A stretch of DNA of 64,000 bases, taken from Stratiolaelaps scimitus. Taxonomy: Eukaryota > Arthropoda > Arachnida > Mesostigmata > Laelapidae. Below the pieces are notes generated by a model, which ran no database searches, was not told the origin of the DNA, and was given only the letters and a program-made list of their open reading frames with translations. Location: positions 5,550,001-5,614,000 of the forward strand of contig JABWDB010000005.1 in assembly GCA_019614645.1 (NCBI GenBank), in the 5' to 3' direction. Shown one piece after another: positions 1-12,095 of the stretch; within the stretch, counting starts at the first letter, position 1; every line of letters starts with the position of its first letter. The position numbers and the translations under genes are program-made.

Positions 1-1205
1 CTCCAGTCACAGCTAGCGCTAAACGATCTTTGCGATCGCACCACCGACACGACACGCTATCACTGCCAACATCTGTTATTGTGTCTGATGAGCACGACAG
101 ACTGGCTGGCCAGCATTCTCACTCAGCCATAATAGGCCTTTATAATAGCCGCAGGAGACACCCTGGGAATGGGTTCCAGGCTTGCATCTCCTAATTGACG
201 GTGGGGCAGGTAATCATTAATAATTCACAGTTCACACGTTGTATGGCATAACACCTTATACATTCCTCGCGGCCTGGAATCGAATCGACTAACGTAAATT
301 AATCCACAAAATTGCTACCCCTTCGCCGACCGTATCGTTTGCCGTTTTACAACATACAGTATTTATTCTTTATAATCACACATATATATATACAGGCTCA
401 CACACACACACACACGCAGAGACGCGCGCATGGCTTCAGGGAGCGCTTCAGTGACGTCTGCTCTTGCTCTGATTCAACTCGCACTGCCGCGGAGGGAATA
501 CACTCCTCTGTGTTCTCACAGATGTTCGCCTCACGTTGAATGCATCAGCCCTCCCCCCTACACAAAGCCATCATTGGTGGCTGGATTGCCTTGCAGATAG
601 ATCGTCTACAGGTGACCTCGCCGAGCAGTGTCCCGAGCAACAGCGGTCCCCGCTTCTCGCGTCTGTCCGACCGAGTATTAATTTAGTAAATTTGTAAATT
701 TGCCATTACTGAATCGCACACGCCCTGAATCGCTGTCGAGCCACAAACACGTTCCTGCAATAGACGCTGCTATGACGCGACGCTGAGACTTGTCTTCCCT
801 CTTTAGCTGGTGGCGATGCTGAATGTATTAACTTTATATATATATATATATATAATGTGGCACGCGCGTGATATCATTAACGCGTTTTATCGACTGCTCG
901 AAGACTTTTACTCTGTACCCCTTCATCTCATTGCCCACAAGCGATGGACGATATCAGCCGACACAGTGCTCGTGGCGGCGGCGGCGGCGGCTGCGACAAC
1001 GGCAGAACGACGCGCAAGGGAGTGATACCTTCTGTCTTGTATTTGTACAAAGCTGTTAGCGCCCAATGGCCAGGCGACCAACTGGGTATAGATGACTATT
1101 TTCATCTATACAGATCAATAGGCTCGTTCGGTATCGGCGGTGGTGTCGGCAAACCGCACAATATTCGATACACTGCAGCGCACTGACGTTTGCGGCGAGG
1201 CTTAC
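1..1205. other. Left flank, no gene seen
   Basis: No coding stretch with support. It holds a (TA)n tract at 835-854 and a short GCG/GCC-rich patch near 974-990. It would be intron if the exon at 1206-1271 is real. Confidence 0.4.
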
Positions 1206-1271
1206 GGACGAGACGGCTGATGGATTTTAACACTGACCCAACAGTTTCGCCTGCGAGTGTCGTTCGATCAG
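1206..1271 (-). CDS. Candidate downstream exon, weak
   Basis: A 66-base minus-strand stretch bounded by a CACAG acceptor (1272-1276) and a GTAAGC donor (1200-1205). Phases are 1 in and 1 out, so it could follow the exon at 7248-7329 (joined codon TCT) or the shorter form of the 6.8 kb candidate. The reading is DRTTLAGETVG, then SVLKSISRLV, a short amphipathic-looking stretch. Intron length to 7248 would be about 6 kb. Nothing beyond splice sites and frame supports it, and chance is a serious alternative. Confidence 0.2.
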
Positions 1272-3252
1272 CTGTGATGATTTTAAGGTACGAGTTTAAG
1301 CTCAACGCTCCCAGCAAGCAGCCACGCACATCTATGATGATGTTATCGGTGCGCGCAGGGGTAAACCCCGCATGTCACAAGGATTTTTAGCAGGTTATTT
1401 CAATGCGTGGACCCCACTGAAATGACTTGCAGAAATGGACTGACCACACATGGGATTGTCATTGTGCATAGCAACGTGCAGAACGACGACGCAAGATCCT
1501 AGCTAGAGAAATATGTACTTATACAGGTGCTGCCTCCGTAGGAGATCGAAGAACGATTCTCCTCACACGATGTTCTATCTTGACAGACACATATAATAGA
1601 CCAACCGAGCAGAATCTAACTGTCGCATGGCAGCATATTATTGTTTATGATGGCGCTCGATGACCGTCATCTCGTGACATGGTGTCCAACATATCTCGTA
1701 TCCACCTTATATCGCATTTCTGGCTAGCCAGGGTTGTCACTTGTGTCAGGAACCACAAACGTGCCTGTCACCATTGTTGGTCACTTGATTTTTGCAGTGT
1801 ATATATATATATATATGTGTGTGTATGTGTGTGCGCGCACGCAGACAGTCTCTACGCTCAAATATATGTCGTAGATGCTCCCTAATGCTATAATTGTCCG
1901 ATTTCTTTGTGACCGGTGACTTTCCGGCCACTCGGCAACAAACGCTGGCCAACTGCTCGCGGCTGACTTGGAAGGCCTTCCACGGCGACGGTCATACCTA
2001 CTCCACTTAGCTGGCTCATACAAATTGCTACATGATAACATTATCCGCTAGCACGTAAGCCTTTCTACCTTTTTATCCCTTGGGTGGTTTGCGCTCCGTA
2101 GAGCTAACCCGTCGACGTTTTTTTTTTGTTGTGGCGATACGATACGCTGTGTAGTTGCGGCTGCTCAAGCCGTTGTTGCTGCTGCTCCTGCTGTTGTTGT
2201 TGTAGAGAACCGCGATGCTCTTTTTTGGCCGTTGCTGTGTCCTCTCACTTTCTCCCTGGTGCTTTTCTTGTCTCTCTCTCTGTCTCTCTCTCTCTCCCCC
2301 CCTCTCAGCGTCGGAGCGCCTGTCTCAAGCGCTGTCGCCTCGTCCAGCGTTCTAATCACTGAGCGCCAAGGCGAACGAACGTGGCTGGCTAGGTGGAACG
2401 CCGCCATATTAAAGTGTAATTTGAGAAAAAGCAAACCAACAGCGAATGCGACGGTGGTGGTGGCGGCGGCGGCGGAGACGACGACCACAACAACGACATC
2501 CACAGCCTGCTACAACTGCTGCCACTACAACAACAGGAGCAGCAGCGACACAACAATAATAACAGAAACAACAACAACAAGCCCACAGGCCTCGTCCAGT
2601 ACCTGGATTTAGTTAGTGCCCTCATCAGCGAGCCTCTTCGACGGCAGGCGGCCGGCTGAGCAGCGACGCCGCTAACACTGTGAACTAGAGGGCGGGCGGG
2701 CGTTCGTCGGGTCGAGCTAACTACACAAGCAGGCAGCCTACGAGCGACCGGGGGCGGGGCGCGGGGGGTGACCAGAGTTTAGCTTTCGAATAAGCTGCCG
2801 ACGCAGGATCACGTCGCAAGAATACGTCGGGTCAGACCATGCGGCACTGGTCGTCGCCGTCCCATAGCGCTCGTAGTAGATGTAGTACTGGCAGCGCAAG
2901 GAGCACGACAATGAGGAGAGCACCTCGACGCGCCTGCCCGAGTGTCCACCTCCCTCCGTCATGCCTCCGCTAGCATTGCCTGGTGAAGGCGAACGTTTTT
3001 GAAGGAGAGACAAACGAACGCAACGATGCTGACAATGACGACAACGACAACGAAGTGTACGAACGATCGCTCGTCGGTCTCAGCAACGTTCACCCGTCAG
3101 TAGACGGAGAACAAAACGAGGTGGGTAGCTGGTGGCTGCCGGCAGCCGAATGCCAGCCAAAGATGGAAGAAGCACGAAAAAGACGAAGACGAAGAAAAGA
3201 AAGAAGAGGAAGAGCGGAGGAACGAGGGAGCCGCGCAACGAAAACTTGGCCT

Positions 3253-3284
3253 CGCCGGCCGGCCGGCCGGCCGGTCGGCCGGCG
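3253..3284. repeat. CCGG tandem
   Basis: Several consecutive CCGG units, self-complementary. A shorter relative (CGGCC units) occurs at 9380-9400. Confidence 0.9.
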
Positions 3285-4129
3285 ACTCCTCTACTGCGAG
3301 TCTCGCTGCTGCTTCTGCCACTGGTGCTCCGCGATGCGTGTGCATGTTCTGCCGTTCGAGCATTACTTCATCGGTATGATTGCGGCGGAAGTTGTTGTTG
3401 TTGTTGCGGCTGCTGCTGCGGCTGCTGCTGCGCGGCCGCGACACTGGACCAGTGCAGGCCCCGCCATCCAGCGGCACAGCGCCACACACAGACGATTCCC
3501 TTTCGGGCCATAACAATTAAAGCGTTCCCGCCGCATCAGACAGAATTTTTCACCACTCTTCTTCTCCGCTTTGCTGGATCATGCGGCCGCTACGATGACT
3601 ACTACCTACAACTACGATAACCACTACTAGTACTGATGAGGCTGATCGTGGTGGCGATGATGCCGCCTGAAGCGTCAGCTTCAGACGACTGATGCTGTCA
3701 ATGAATAGTCGGGTGCGGTGACACTGTCATTGTATGCCAACTGAAGCGCACATATGTTCCTCCTGCGTTCTATCATAGACAGTTGTAATTGGTTGTGTAC
3801 AAGTTGCGTCTTGGAAGAAGTTTTTCTAGACGTGCCATAGTCAGTTCAATGCGCATCCCATAGTGAGCAAGTTGTTGATCGACTGAGAATGTTCAGCTAT
3901 AATCAGTTTTGTAATGTTGATATAAGTCAAAATGAACAATTCGTCGCTGAAACAATATTCTAATTGAACATCCAATACACAAAAGGAGATCAGGAGCCTT
4001 CGCATTGTCAGCTCTCGGCCCATAGACGGGCTCCTAACACCCAACGGCAGTGTCCTGTCCGGTGCATCCTGTATGTCTCAATTGATTGTGTATCATCTGT
4101 GGCCGTGGCCACGACACATACTAAATCGA

Positions 4130-4132
<3 letters not shown>

Positions 4133-4203
<71 letters not shown>
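4133..4203. repeat. (TA)n microsatellite, about 71 bp
   Basis: Uninterrupted AT alternation. Adjacent open frames that run through it encode only Tyr-Ile repeats. Confidence 0.95.
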
Positions 4204-4205
<2 letters not shown>

Positions 4206-6743
4206 AAGGTGTAGATCAGTTCGGGCGAGACCCCCTCCCCCTCTTTCTGGCTGTGGCCTGTTTCTCCACCTTGGCGACTTGCCGACGAGGAGCGGCTGCT
4301 CCGGTTGGCCCTCACACCACCGATCAGGTCGGATCTAGCTGCGGCGGCAGTATCGAGCTGGCTGACGATTCGACTGTCGAGTCAGTGTTGTTCGAAGTAC
4401 GGAAGCGGCTAGTCCAGTTTGCTGCCCGCGGATCGACTGCCAGCGAGCGCCACTCTGGGTCTCGGGCGCTGATCAACTCCGGAGGAGGTTGCTCTGATGC
4501 TGCTGCTGATGTTGGCCAGTTCCAAAGAGCCGAGGTATCGCAGAGCAGACGAGACGCAGCACGACGCTACCGAGGCGCCGGCCGCAGAGATCCAGTGATC
4601 CAGCTGGCGGCGAGAACGCTTCCGCCCCGAACTCGCACACAGATATCGCTGCTGGGAGGTGAGCTCAGAGCGAATAGTCCTCACAAGACGGAGCTGACCG
4701 CCAGTCGAAGACATACACAGATCGACCACGAGAAGCGACCGCATCTCGACGCGACGAAGCACATATTGGCGATGTGACACGAAGAGGTCAAAGCCATGAT
4801 CTCAGAGCGTTTCTGTTCAGTTGCACTCAAGTTGTGGTTTGATGTACTCGATACATGATAGTCGGCTTAGCTAAGTGTATATGTGGGTCCGACTACAGGG
4901 ATCTGACCAAACGATGCAATAAGTACAAGCCTTAAATAGGAGATCATTAAGAGATCATCGATTGTCGCTAGAAAAGATACTTTACCCTGGCAGGCATATG
5001 GCACATTATAGTGTTATGCGGTTGTTAGCGGCGTGGAGAAATAGGCGAGGCACACTTTAGTCGAATATTTGTTTCACTGTTCTATTATTGCTAGGCAAAT
5101 TATTGCCGTCAAACAGCCAAATGACCCGAATGGTTACTTGGACGTGTCGACACTTCCCATCATCCCTCGTGGGAGCTTTTATATCAGTCTGTCACACGGG
5201 TACAATATGCACATATACAAATTTGAGAATACTCTGGACAGTAAAAGTAGAATCTAACTCGGCCAGGCGGGCCGCGCCGTTCTATACGGCTAATAGGTAT
5301 TTGTGATGCGATTGCATGTGTTAGCCCGCTATAAGCTCTGGAGGTCCAGCTGACGATGACAGAACAGCCTTACACGAAAAAGTGAACGCTTATGAAGCGG
5401 CATAGCCACTTTTGCATCGAGCAAATGATCACAGCTCATATGCTAGTAATACACTCATTGGTCGACAATTCACGAAACTGTTTCCGTGATCTCGATCTGA
5501 TAAAAGCCACATATGTCGTATGCTTATTTAACCGGCTGTCCCTATCCAACTGACGGAACCTTACAATACAATGTAATCAATTTCAAGCATCATCATCTGA
5601 AACTAAACCAATAGCTGCCCTTCAATGAACTCAGTGAGTATTACCCGGGACACAGAACTCCTACCGAGTTTTCGCTTTCCGCCTCTTTCCTTAGTACGGC
5701 TTTACCTGCATTACCTCTAGTTGCCACTATATGTAAGTATAATAAATCGCACCAGGCCGTACGCTTGTTGGCTTCTCTCCTCCACTCTCACGCATATATG
5801 TGCGTTGTCTCTCTTTTTTTTTTGGCTCGATTAACGCCACCATCATCATAACAGGGAAGTGCAGTAATGTCGTTCATGTGACATGCACACATACATGTAC
5901 ATCGATCTCTATCCCATCTCTTACAGATTTTCCATGTCGCCAAGAAAAAAAAACTCAAAAAAGACTCCGTACACGCCGACACGAGGCTCGCTCCCTTCTC
6001 TCTCTCTCTCTCTCGGGGTTGTTGCGAGTCTTCCGAGAGATCATCACTTTCTATCTTCACTTTCTTCTGTGGCGATGCGTACAGACTAACAGTGCAGCGA
6101 AAAGTAATAGCTATGCACTAGACACTAGGCCGAAATCGTGGACAGAGACATAACAGTCTTTGCTACTCGACGACTCTCTCTCTCTCTCTCTGATTCCTTC
6201 TCTTTCGCTCTCTCTCAGTTTCTCTTCGCCCGCGCTCGCCGAGTACGGCCTCGTTGTCCTTCATATGTCCTATGTTCTGTCCAACAACAGCCATAGTTTT
6301 CTTCCAAAAAGTTCTTCTAACGAACACAAGAAGCGGACACGAGATGTAGGGACGTCCAATCGAGCAGCCAACCATGATGACAGTGCAACAACATCAACAA
6401 GCAATGGATAGGGCGAGAGAGAGAGCGAGAAGAAAAATGAGAAAACCAGCGCATCAGGCAGAATCGACTACAATCCCAGCAACGGGGCCGTAGGAGTGTC
6501 CGTGTTTGTGTTTGGCAGAGACTTGAACATCACCGTGGCGATGCCGACGAAGCAGTGGAACACCAAACTAGTGGGTCCTTAAGTTCTTCTTGTCGTTTCT
6601 CGATCGCAATAACTATCCCGGTGTTAACAGGCGTACTCGACAAAAAACAACGCTACGGCCGCCGCTTCTTAATAGACGAACTCATTTAAAAAACATGATG
6701 TACGCTCATGAATGAACGTAGCCAACAGTAGTAACTGACATAC

Positions 6744-6860
6744 GCACATAGCCCTAGATACACCATTCATAGCCAATCGAGCGTTTTGCTGGATCGCACT
6801 GGGCTCGGCCGATACGTCGCTGATCGAGAAGCTGATGAAGGATGGGTTTGACGGGTAGTC
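6744..6860 (-). CDS. Candidate exon, possibly an alternative to 7248-7329
   Basis: The minus strand here follows one of the longest pyrimidine-rich tracts in the window (plus-strand purine-rich 6863-6930) with the first AG after it just right of 6860. The open frame from that acceptor starts in phase 0 and reads DYPSNPSFISFSISDVS, then AEPSAIQQNARLAMN, with mostly G or C in third codon positions. The right-hand limit is fairly clear; the donor is not. GTATGT at 6738-6743 gives 117 bases and phase 0, while a GTGTAT at 6758-6763 would end it in phase 1. Joining it after the 7248-7329 exon would create an immediate TGA, so the two cannot be used in series as drawn. Direct joining to the 8072-8314 exon is in phase. 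Confidence 0.3.
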
Positions 6861-7247
6861 CTTCGTAAGCGACCCGGGAATGGAGGGGGGCGAGACAAGA
6901 CAGCACCCAGCGACGAAGAAATAAAGACGGAAAACGGTACGAACTGCTGCTGGTACCTGGTACCGGCCGCGACTGCGCCATACTGCGGCGACACAGCATA
7001 GCTCGCATTCCCCCTCAACACTCACTCAAGAGATTCGCATCGAGTGCCGCCATTGCCTAGTATCGCTTGCTGTAAGGTATCCCATAGAGAGATACGGTCT
7101 CCGCGACCCAGCTCTCTCTCGCGATCTCATAACGCTGTCATGTTCGACTAGGCTCGGCCGGTGAACAGGACACAGAGCTCGACAGGACTCGCGCGGTTGT
7201 CAAATCGTCTTCCCTTCGGCTTTCGGCTCATACGCCTTTGCGCTTAC

Positions 7248-7329
7248 ATGCACACAGTGGTGGTGGTATCGTCAGCCAGTCGTCCATCGGTCGCCCACTC
7301 GGCCCGCTAGGCTGTGTCCGTTTGTCAGT
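7248..7329 (-). CDS. Candidate exon following the 8.1-8.3 kb exon
   Basis: An 82-base minus-strand stretch. The acceptor is good: a pyrimidine-rich run ending in AACAG just right of 7329. The donor is GTAAGC at 7242-7247. It is entered in phase 0, matching the exit phase of the exon at 8072-8314 across a 742 bp intron, and left in phase 1. The reading is TDKRTQPSGPSGRP, then MDDWLTIPPPLCA, with no stop. Proline, serine and a single Trp are in keeping with the neighbouring exons. The other two frames contain stops. No domain is recognised. Evidence is splice sites, phase and composition only. Confidence 0.35.
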
Positions 7330-8010
7330 CTGTTAAACAGGCGGAGTAGGCCGCCCGACCCTGGCCAGCATCCTGGGTCTCTCCGTGGTGGAAACTACGT
7401 GGAATCACTCCGTTGACCGACCACTGTAATAATATGATACAGGAAGAGGGCGGCAGCACCAAAGATGTTGGCGACGTTCGTTCGCTTGCTCGCGAGCCCA
7501 AATGAAAGCTGTCAATGATGGGACACCATTTGCTGCTGTTACTATGAGCACCACTGGGTGAAAACAGCAATGGCTTGCCTCACAGTGAGATGACCGTGCG
7601 CCATTGGTGCGTCTATCGAGATCGATATTCGAGCGGCCTGTATGTGCATTATGTGTCGGTGTGTGTTATTTTAAGGTAGACTGCTGGCGCACCCTAGCGC
7701 CACCCTGTCCTGTTAGACTCATCGAGAAAGACGAAGAAGATCGAGAAAGAGAGAGAGAGTGGGATAACTCGCCCAAGCCAAGTTAGTTACCTTTAGCGAG
7801 CAGCGTCCAATATGATATATAAATGCATGTTCTTTAGGTTTCTCGTCGCTCCCGGTTTTGCCTGTTTTGTTCGCTTTCTGTCGGAGAAGATAGCACAAAA
7901 AGGGCGACGGAATCAAGCGAGCGCGCGATTGTATAGAGCACCGAATGGGTTTTGGAAAAAAACAACAATACGAACCATCGCGATAGGTGTCTCTAATAAT
8001 AACTGTCCGA

Positions 8011-8015
<5 letters not shown>

Positions 8016-8051
<36 letters not shown>
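8016..8051. repeat. (TA)n microsatellite
   Basis: Uninterrupted AT alternation ending about 12 bases from the donor of the exon at 8072-8314. Confidence 0.93.
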
Positions 8052-8053
<2 letters not shown>

Positions 8054-8071
8054 CATGTCTATTTTACTTAC

Positions 8072-8314
8072 CTCGACTCCATTGGCGGTCGTCGTCGTTG
8101 GCCAGACGTAGTGGGATGGCATATGATGGGGCGAAACGGAATCGTGCGGTGACGGCGCAGGCGGCGCATGGTCAGCCATCACGGACATCCAATGGACGAG
8201 TCCAGATGAGGGTGACATTCGGCCTCCGGTGACGCCCACCCCAGCGACTCCAACACCGGCGCTCGTTTTCAATCCGCCGTCCCCACCACCGGCACCCCAG
8301 ACCAGCGTCGCTTT
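8072..8314 (-). CDS. Gly/Ser/Pro/His-rich coding exon
   Basis: A 243-base minus-strand exon of 81 codons, entered and left in phase 0. The acceptor is very good: a T-rich tract (plus strand 8318-8342) ending in GCAG. The donor is GTAAGTAA at 8064-8071. The translation begins KATLVWG, has a Gly/Val/Thr-rich linker, then the striking block MSPSSGLVHWMSVMADH, a Pro/Ser/His segment, and ends HMPSHYVW followed by TTTTANGVE. Two tryptophan-containing blocks inside low-complexity linkers look like short conserved motifs of a transcription factor activation region. Its phase matches the exon ending at 56867. I had a faint impression of the N-terminal regions of arthropod developmental transcription factors (Grainyhead is one to test) but cannot support any name from sequence alone. 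Confidence 0.7.
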
Positions 8315-8450
8315 CTGCGAAGAACGACAAAAAAAAAGAAACAATTAGAGACGATTGTATCATTGGGCTGTTATTACGGTGTTAACAGTTACGCAACAAG
8401 CAACCCATGTCGACACCTCTTCTATGAGCTATTATTGACGTAATTATAAA

Positions 8451-8490
<40 letters not shown>
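8451..8490. repeat. (AAT)n microsatellite
   Basis: About 13 perfect copies of the trinucleotide. Confidence 0.95.
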
Positions 8491-8492
<2 letters not shown>

Positions 8493-8970
8493 AATAACGC
8501 AACAACAAAAGCTGATCGATAATAGATTTCTCCTTTAATAAGCGCGATCTGTTAGATCAATTCGGTGATCTCGGAACAGCGCCTGACCATAGCGAGAAAT
8601 GATCAAAACACAAAAATAATTCCCTCCCGTTCAGTCAGCAGCCAAACTGATAAATGTCCACGTAATTACGGTCAGATATGAATCTTGAGTATATATTGGT
8701 ATTGAGTGTGCGCATGCCGTGTTCGGGTAGCCCGATTTTCTGCCTCTGTTCCCGCCACCTCCTCGAGTCTTGTGCGATGAAACGCACACCTTGGTACCGT
8801 CTCGTTGCTATTCCCGATTCTTCTGTGTTGTACTATGTTGTTATGCTATCAACTCTCTTCTGCCTGCTGCTCGTGCTGTTGGTGTTTGCTGCAGGGGGTG
8901 TTTGTGTGTTCCTTTGGCCACTGCCGCATTCTCAGACGATGGCAACGGTGTTCTGTTGTTGCAATAGCTA

Positions 8971-8993
8971 CAGCAGCAGCAGCAGCAGCAGCA
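8971..8993. repeat. (CAG)n microsatellite
   Basis: Seven to eight copies, outside any supported exon. Confidence 0.93.
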
Positions 8994-10572
8994 ATCTTAG
9001 CAGTGGCAGTAGCAGCCAGCGTCAGTAATTACAAAACATCTCTAATTACGGTACTCTTCCCTTTTTCTCGGCATGAAGTGGGCAAAGTGGCATCAACAAC
9101 AACAACAACAATAACAACAACAACAGCAGCGGCGACACCAGCGGCAGCAGAAAGATTTCTGAAGTCAATTGCGGGAACAGCCGCACAAGACACACAAGTC
9201 TCGTTTCGGCTGCTTCGAGGGTTCATCATCCGCAGTGTCATCATCACCATCATCACCATCATCATCATCATTATTATTATTATTATCCTCGACGCGGCGG
9301 CCACCGCCGCCGCCGCCGTCGGATGGCCGCTCTACAATTTCTACGACTTCGGACGGCCAGCGACGCCGACTGACTCGAGTCGGCCGGCCGGCCGGCGGGC
9401 GAGCCGGTAGCATGCCATGCTGATGGTGTGAATTAGCGTAACTCGAGAAACAACGTAACTCTAGCTAACGGTTGTCGGGCAGCCGGCAGCAGATACGGCC
9501 GTTCTGCTCGTCGTCATCGGCACGAAAATCGTAAAAATAATAATCATCATAACAACAACAACCATAATAATAATAATGCTCATAATATAATAACACCTCT
9601 AATAATCACAACAATCGTAATAGGGATACAAGGATGTTGATGCTGGCAGCGATGACGACGATTATGTTCTGTTGTTGTTGTTGTTGTGTTGTTGTGCTGA
9701 TGTCGGCGGTGGCGGAGGCGCAGCAGCGGCAGCAACGATTCTCACTCTAATCATTTTGGATTCTACTCCGGTTCCTGTGTACCGCACACACACATACACA
9801 CACAAACAAACACTTGCTGTCGCTCTCTCTCTCTCGATCCCTCTATCTTTGTATCTATACATCTATGTCCTTTATTCCTTTCTTGGTAACACCTTCGGGC
9901 TCGTGCTTTGTGTTTCTCTCTCTCTCTCTCTCTCTCTGGTGGTTTCTCCATTTCAAAATCACACACACCAGACACACAATCAGACACACATACCACTTGC
10001 ACTGCCAACGCGGACAAGAAGTTAGTTCGCACTGTTTTTGACCGCTGCTAATTTGAATCGCGGCGTTTTCGGCGACGGCGGTGGCGGCAAGGTAACAGCA
10101 GCAACAACAACAACTGTTTGTCTTCTCGGCAAACGGCGACGAGCACTGAGCGTGAAGGGATGTCGATGGTGTCTATAGACGTCGTCGTACTGCGAACACT
10201 TCTTGTGTGAGAGCTGAAGCGCGGGACCACTGGCCACCGCAGAACTATTATAAATACCTGCGAACGGCGGAACAGTCGCATCAGAAGGAGCAGGAGAGCG
10301 AGAGAGACAGAGGGGAGCTTCCTGGACTGGGGCTCACAATTACGGCAGTTATGAACACAGTCTTCGTACTGCCTATCATTCGTGCTGGCACTGTAACTAC
10401 TGCAGCTACTGCTACCACTACTACAATACAACTGCTATTGCTACTGCGGTTCGTACTACTTGTCATTTGCCGCAGAACGAACTCCTCATTGCGCCTATTA
10501 TGTTGTTATATTGTTTTGGCTTGTCGATGCTACTGCCCTGGGGGAGATGTATTGCCTAGATTCTCGCAAAAG

Positions 10573-10603
<31 letters not shown>

Positions 10604-12007
10604 ACATCAGAATCAGTGGAGACCGCGAACGAAGGCACATCTCGAACCGGCCATTCATCTCCATGTTTACCATACGTGCGTCCCGAAACGCGGCTGAGAC
10701 ACCAACGTTCTTAGCACTTTTGTTCCCGCTCGACTTCGATGCTATCCTATCCATGCACGGGATGCGTTCTGGGTGTGCTGCCATTCGTTGCTTAACACAC
10801 TGCTCTCTTGGCGAAACGTCACATGACGTCGCGTCGTCATCTCGTCAGGCAAATTAGACAAACCCGGCAACCCGGCGTTCACGCCGGCCGTATGTACATA
10901 TGTAGGTATGTATATATGCATATATATATATATATCTATCTGCGCGCATCAGTCCGCCGTTCACCTCAGCCATCTCCACCGTCGCCGCGATTTAAGATTT
11001 TAGTATGACGTTATTATGATTACTATAACATTGCAGAAATAGTAGTGATTACATATTGTAGACGTATTTGTGGAGGTGGCGGCGGCAGCGACGTCACTTA
11101 GCAGTGCTGACGCTGCTGTTACGGCAGAGAGACAGACGGCCCTCTGTGGCCTGTTATGATGTGTGAGTTTGTGCTGCTGGTGATGCTTTTTGCTGGATCG
11201 TTACCCCACCCTCCCCATATTTGCCTCAGCGAATTGTTGCGTCGCAGCGAAATGCCAAATGTATGAGCAGCTTCACAGTAGAACAGCCAAATGCACAGGT
11301 CGCCACTCTGCCATGCATAGCGTACTGTTGAGGACGACAGAGGGGCGCAAGCGAGCGGGAGAGATAGAGAGACAGGAACCGTGACATTGTGGTTATCGCC
11401 GCTTGAGACTCCGAATGTCACTTAGTTAACCGGTGGGGGTCCCCGGCGACGTTCACCGGGCGACAGGTGTCATAATCCACCAGCGGGCCTTGGTCGTCCG
11501 CACAAAGCTGGTAGAAGCGACTTTTTTTACCCATGTTTTTCTAGACTTTTGCTTCACTAAAGCAAGCACAAGCTGGAAATATAGAACCTATAATCGAGTC
11601 TGGCGTCGCCGCGCCGATGTAACGCGAGTAGATTTCCAGTCTCCTATGTGCGGCTCCGTCGAGTACCTACATCTGTGTATCTGGGCGTCGCACGCCCGTA
11701 AATCAAAGCCGGGCAACAACGGCGGTAACGCTTTAGGCATCCGTGAACACAGAGCAACACAAATCGCCGCGCCGGAACATGGCATCAAGGCTCGAAGCGA
11801 TTCCAAACGATGGAAATAGCACTAGGAGCAATGACGATTATAAAACGTAAGGCGGCAATGGGCATCAACAACCGGCCATCGCTCAGAGACAAAGCTCTGA
11901 CAAAACGAAGCGCCCCGGTGGACGCCTGCGGCCTAGCCAAGTGGTAAGGTGTCTCGCTTAATTGTCATGATTTCTTTCTTGAATATAACCAGCAACTAAT
12001 TTGGACT

Positions 12008-12043
12008 TTTAGGAGCGAATTTGTGCCGAAATTCGCTCCTAAA
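12008..12043. repeat. Perfect inverted repeat, 15-base arms
   Basis: Arms at 12008-12022 and 12029-12043 are exactly complementary with a 6-base loop (GTGCCG). The loop is too short for a typical microRNA precursor. It sits next to the (TA)n array at 12054. Confidence 0.95.
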
Positions 12044-12050
12044 TTACGCA

Positions 12051-12053
<3 letters not shown>

Positions 12054-12093
<40 letters not shown>
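12054..12093. repeat. (TA)n microsatellite
   Basis: About 40 bp of AT alternation directly following the hairpin at 12008-12043; possibly the tail of a retroposed element. Confidence 0.93.

Positions 12094-12095
<2 letters not shown>

Larger units (their letters stand above)
1272..6743. other. Non-coding stretch rich in simple repeats
   Basis: It contains a TA/TG tract (1799-1840), a TC tract (2270-2307), mixed CTG/CAA runs (2166-2205, 2450-2580), a CCGG tandem (3253-3284), a long (TA)n (4133-4203) and TC/GA tracts (6000-6016, 6170-6216). Several open frames overlap these repeats but have repetitive composition. The remaining sequence shows nothing I can name. The gaps 6861-7247 and 7330-8071 are likewise featureless apart from the (TA)n at 8016-8051. 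Confidence 0.4.
11930..12093 (+). mobile_element. Possible SINE-like element
   Basis: TAGCCAAGTGG at 11934-11944 fits the RNA polymerase III A-box consensus of tRNA genes and is followed by tRNA-like GTAAGG. The hairpin at 12008-12043 and a (TA)n tail follow. I see no convincing B box, so this is either a decayed tRNA-derived element or a coincidence. Confidence 0.2.

Noticed and set aside
4073..4777. 234-codon plus-strand open frame
   Set aside because: It begins at an alternative start and runs through the (TA)n array as Tyr-Ile repeats. The remainder has no recognisable motif.
11930..12000. Complete tRNA gene
   Set aside because: Only an A-box-like start is present. No anticodon stem, T-arm or B box can be folded from the following bases.
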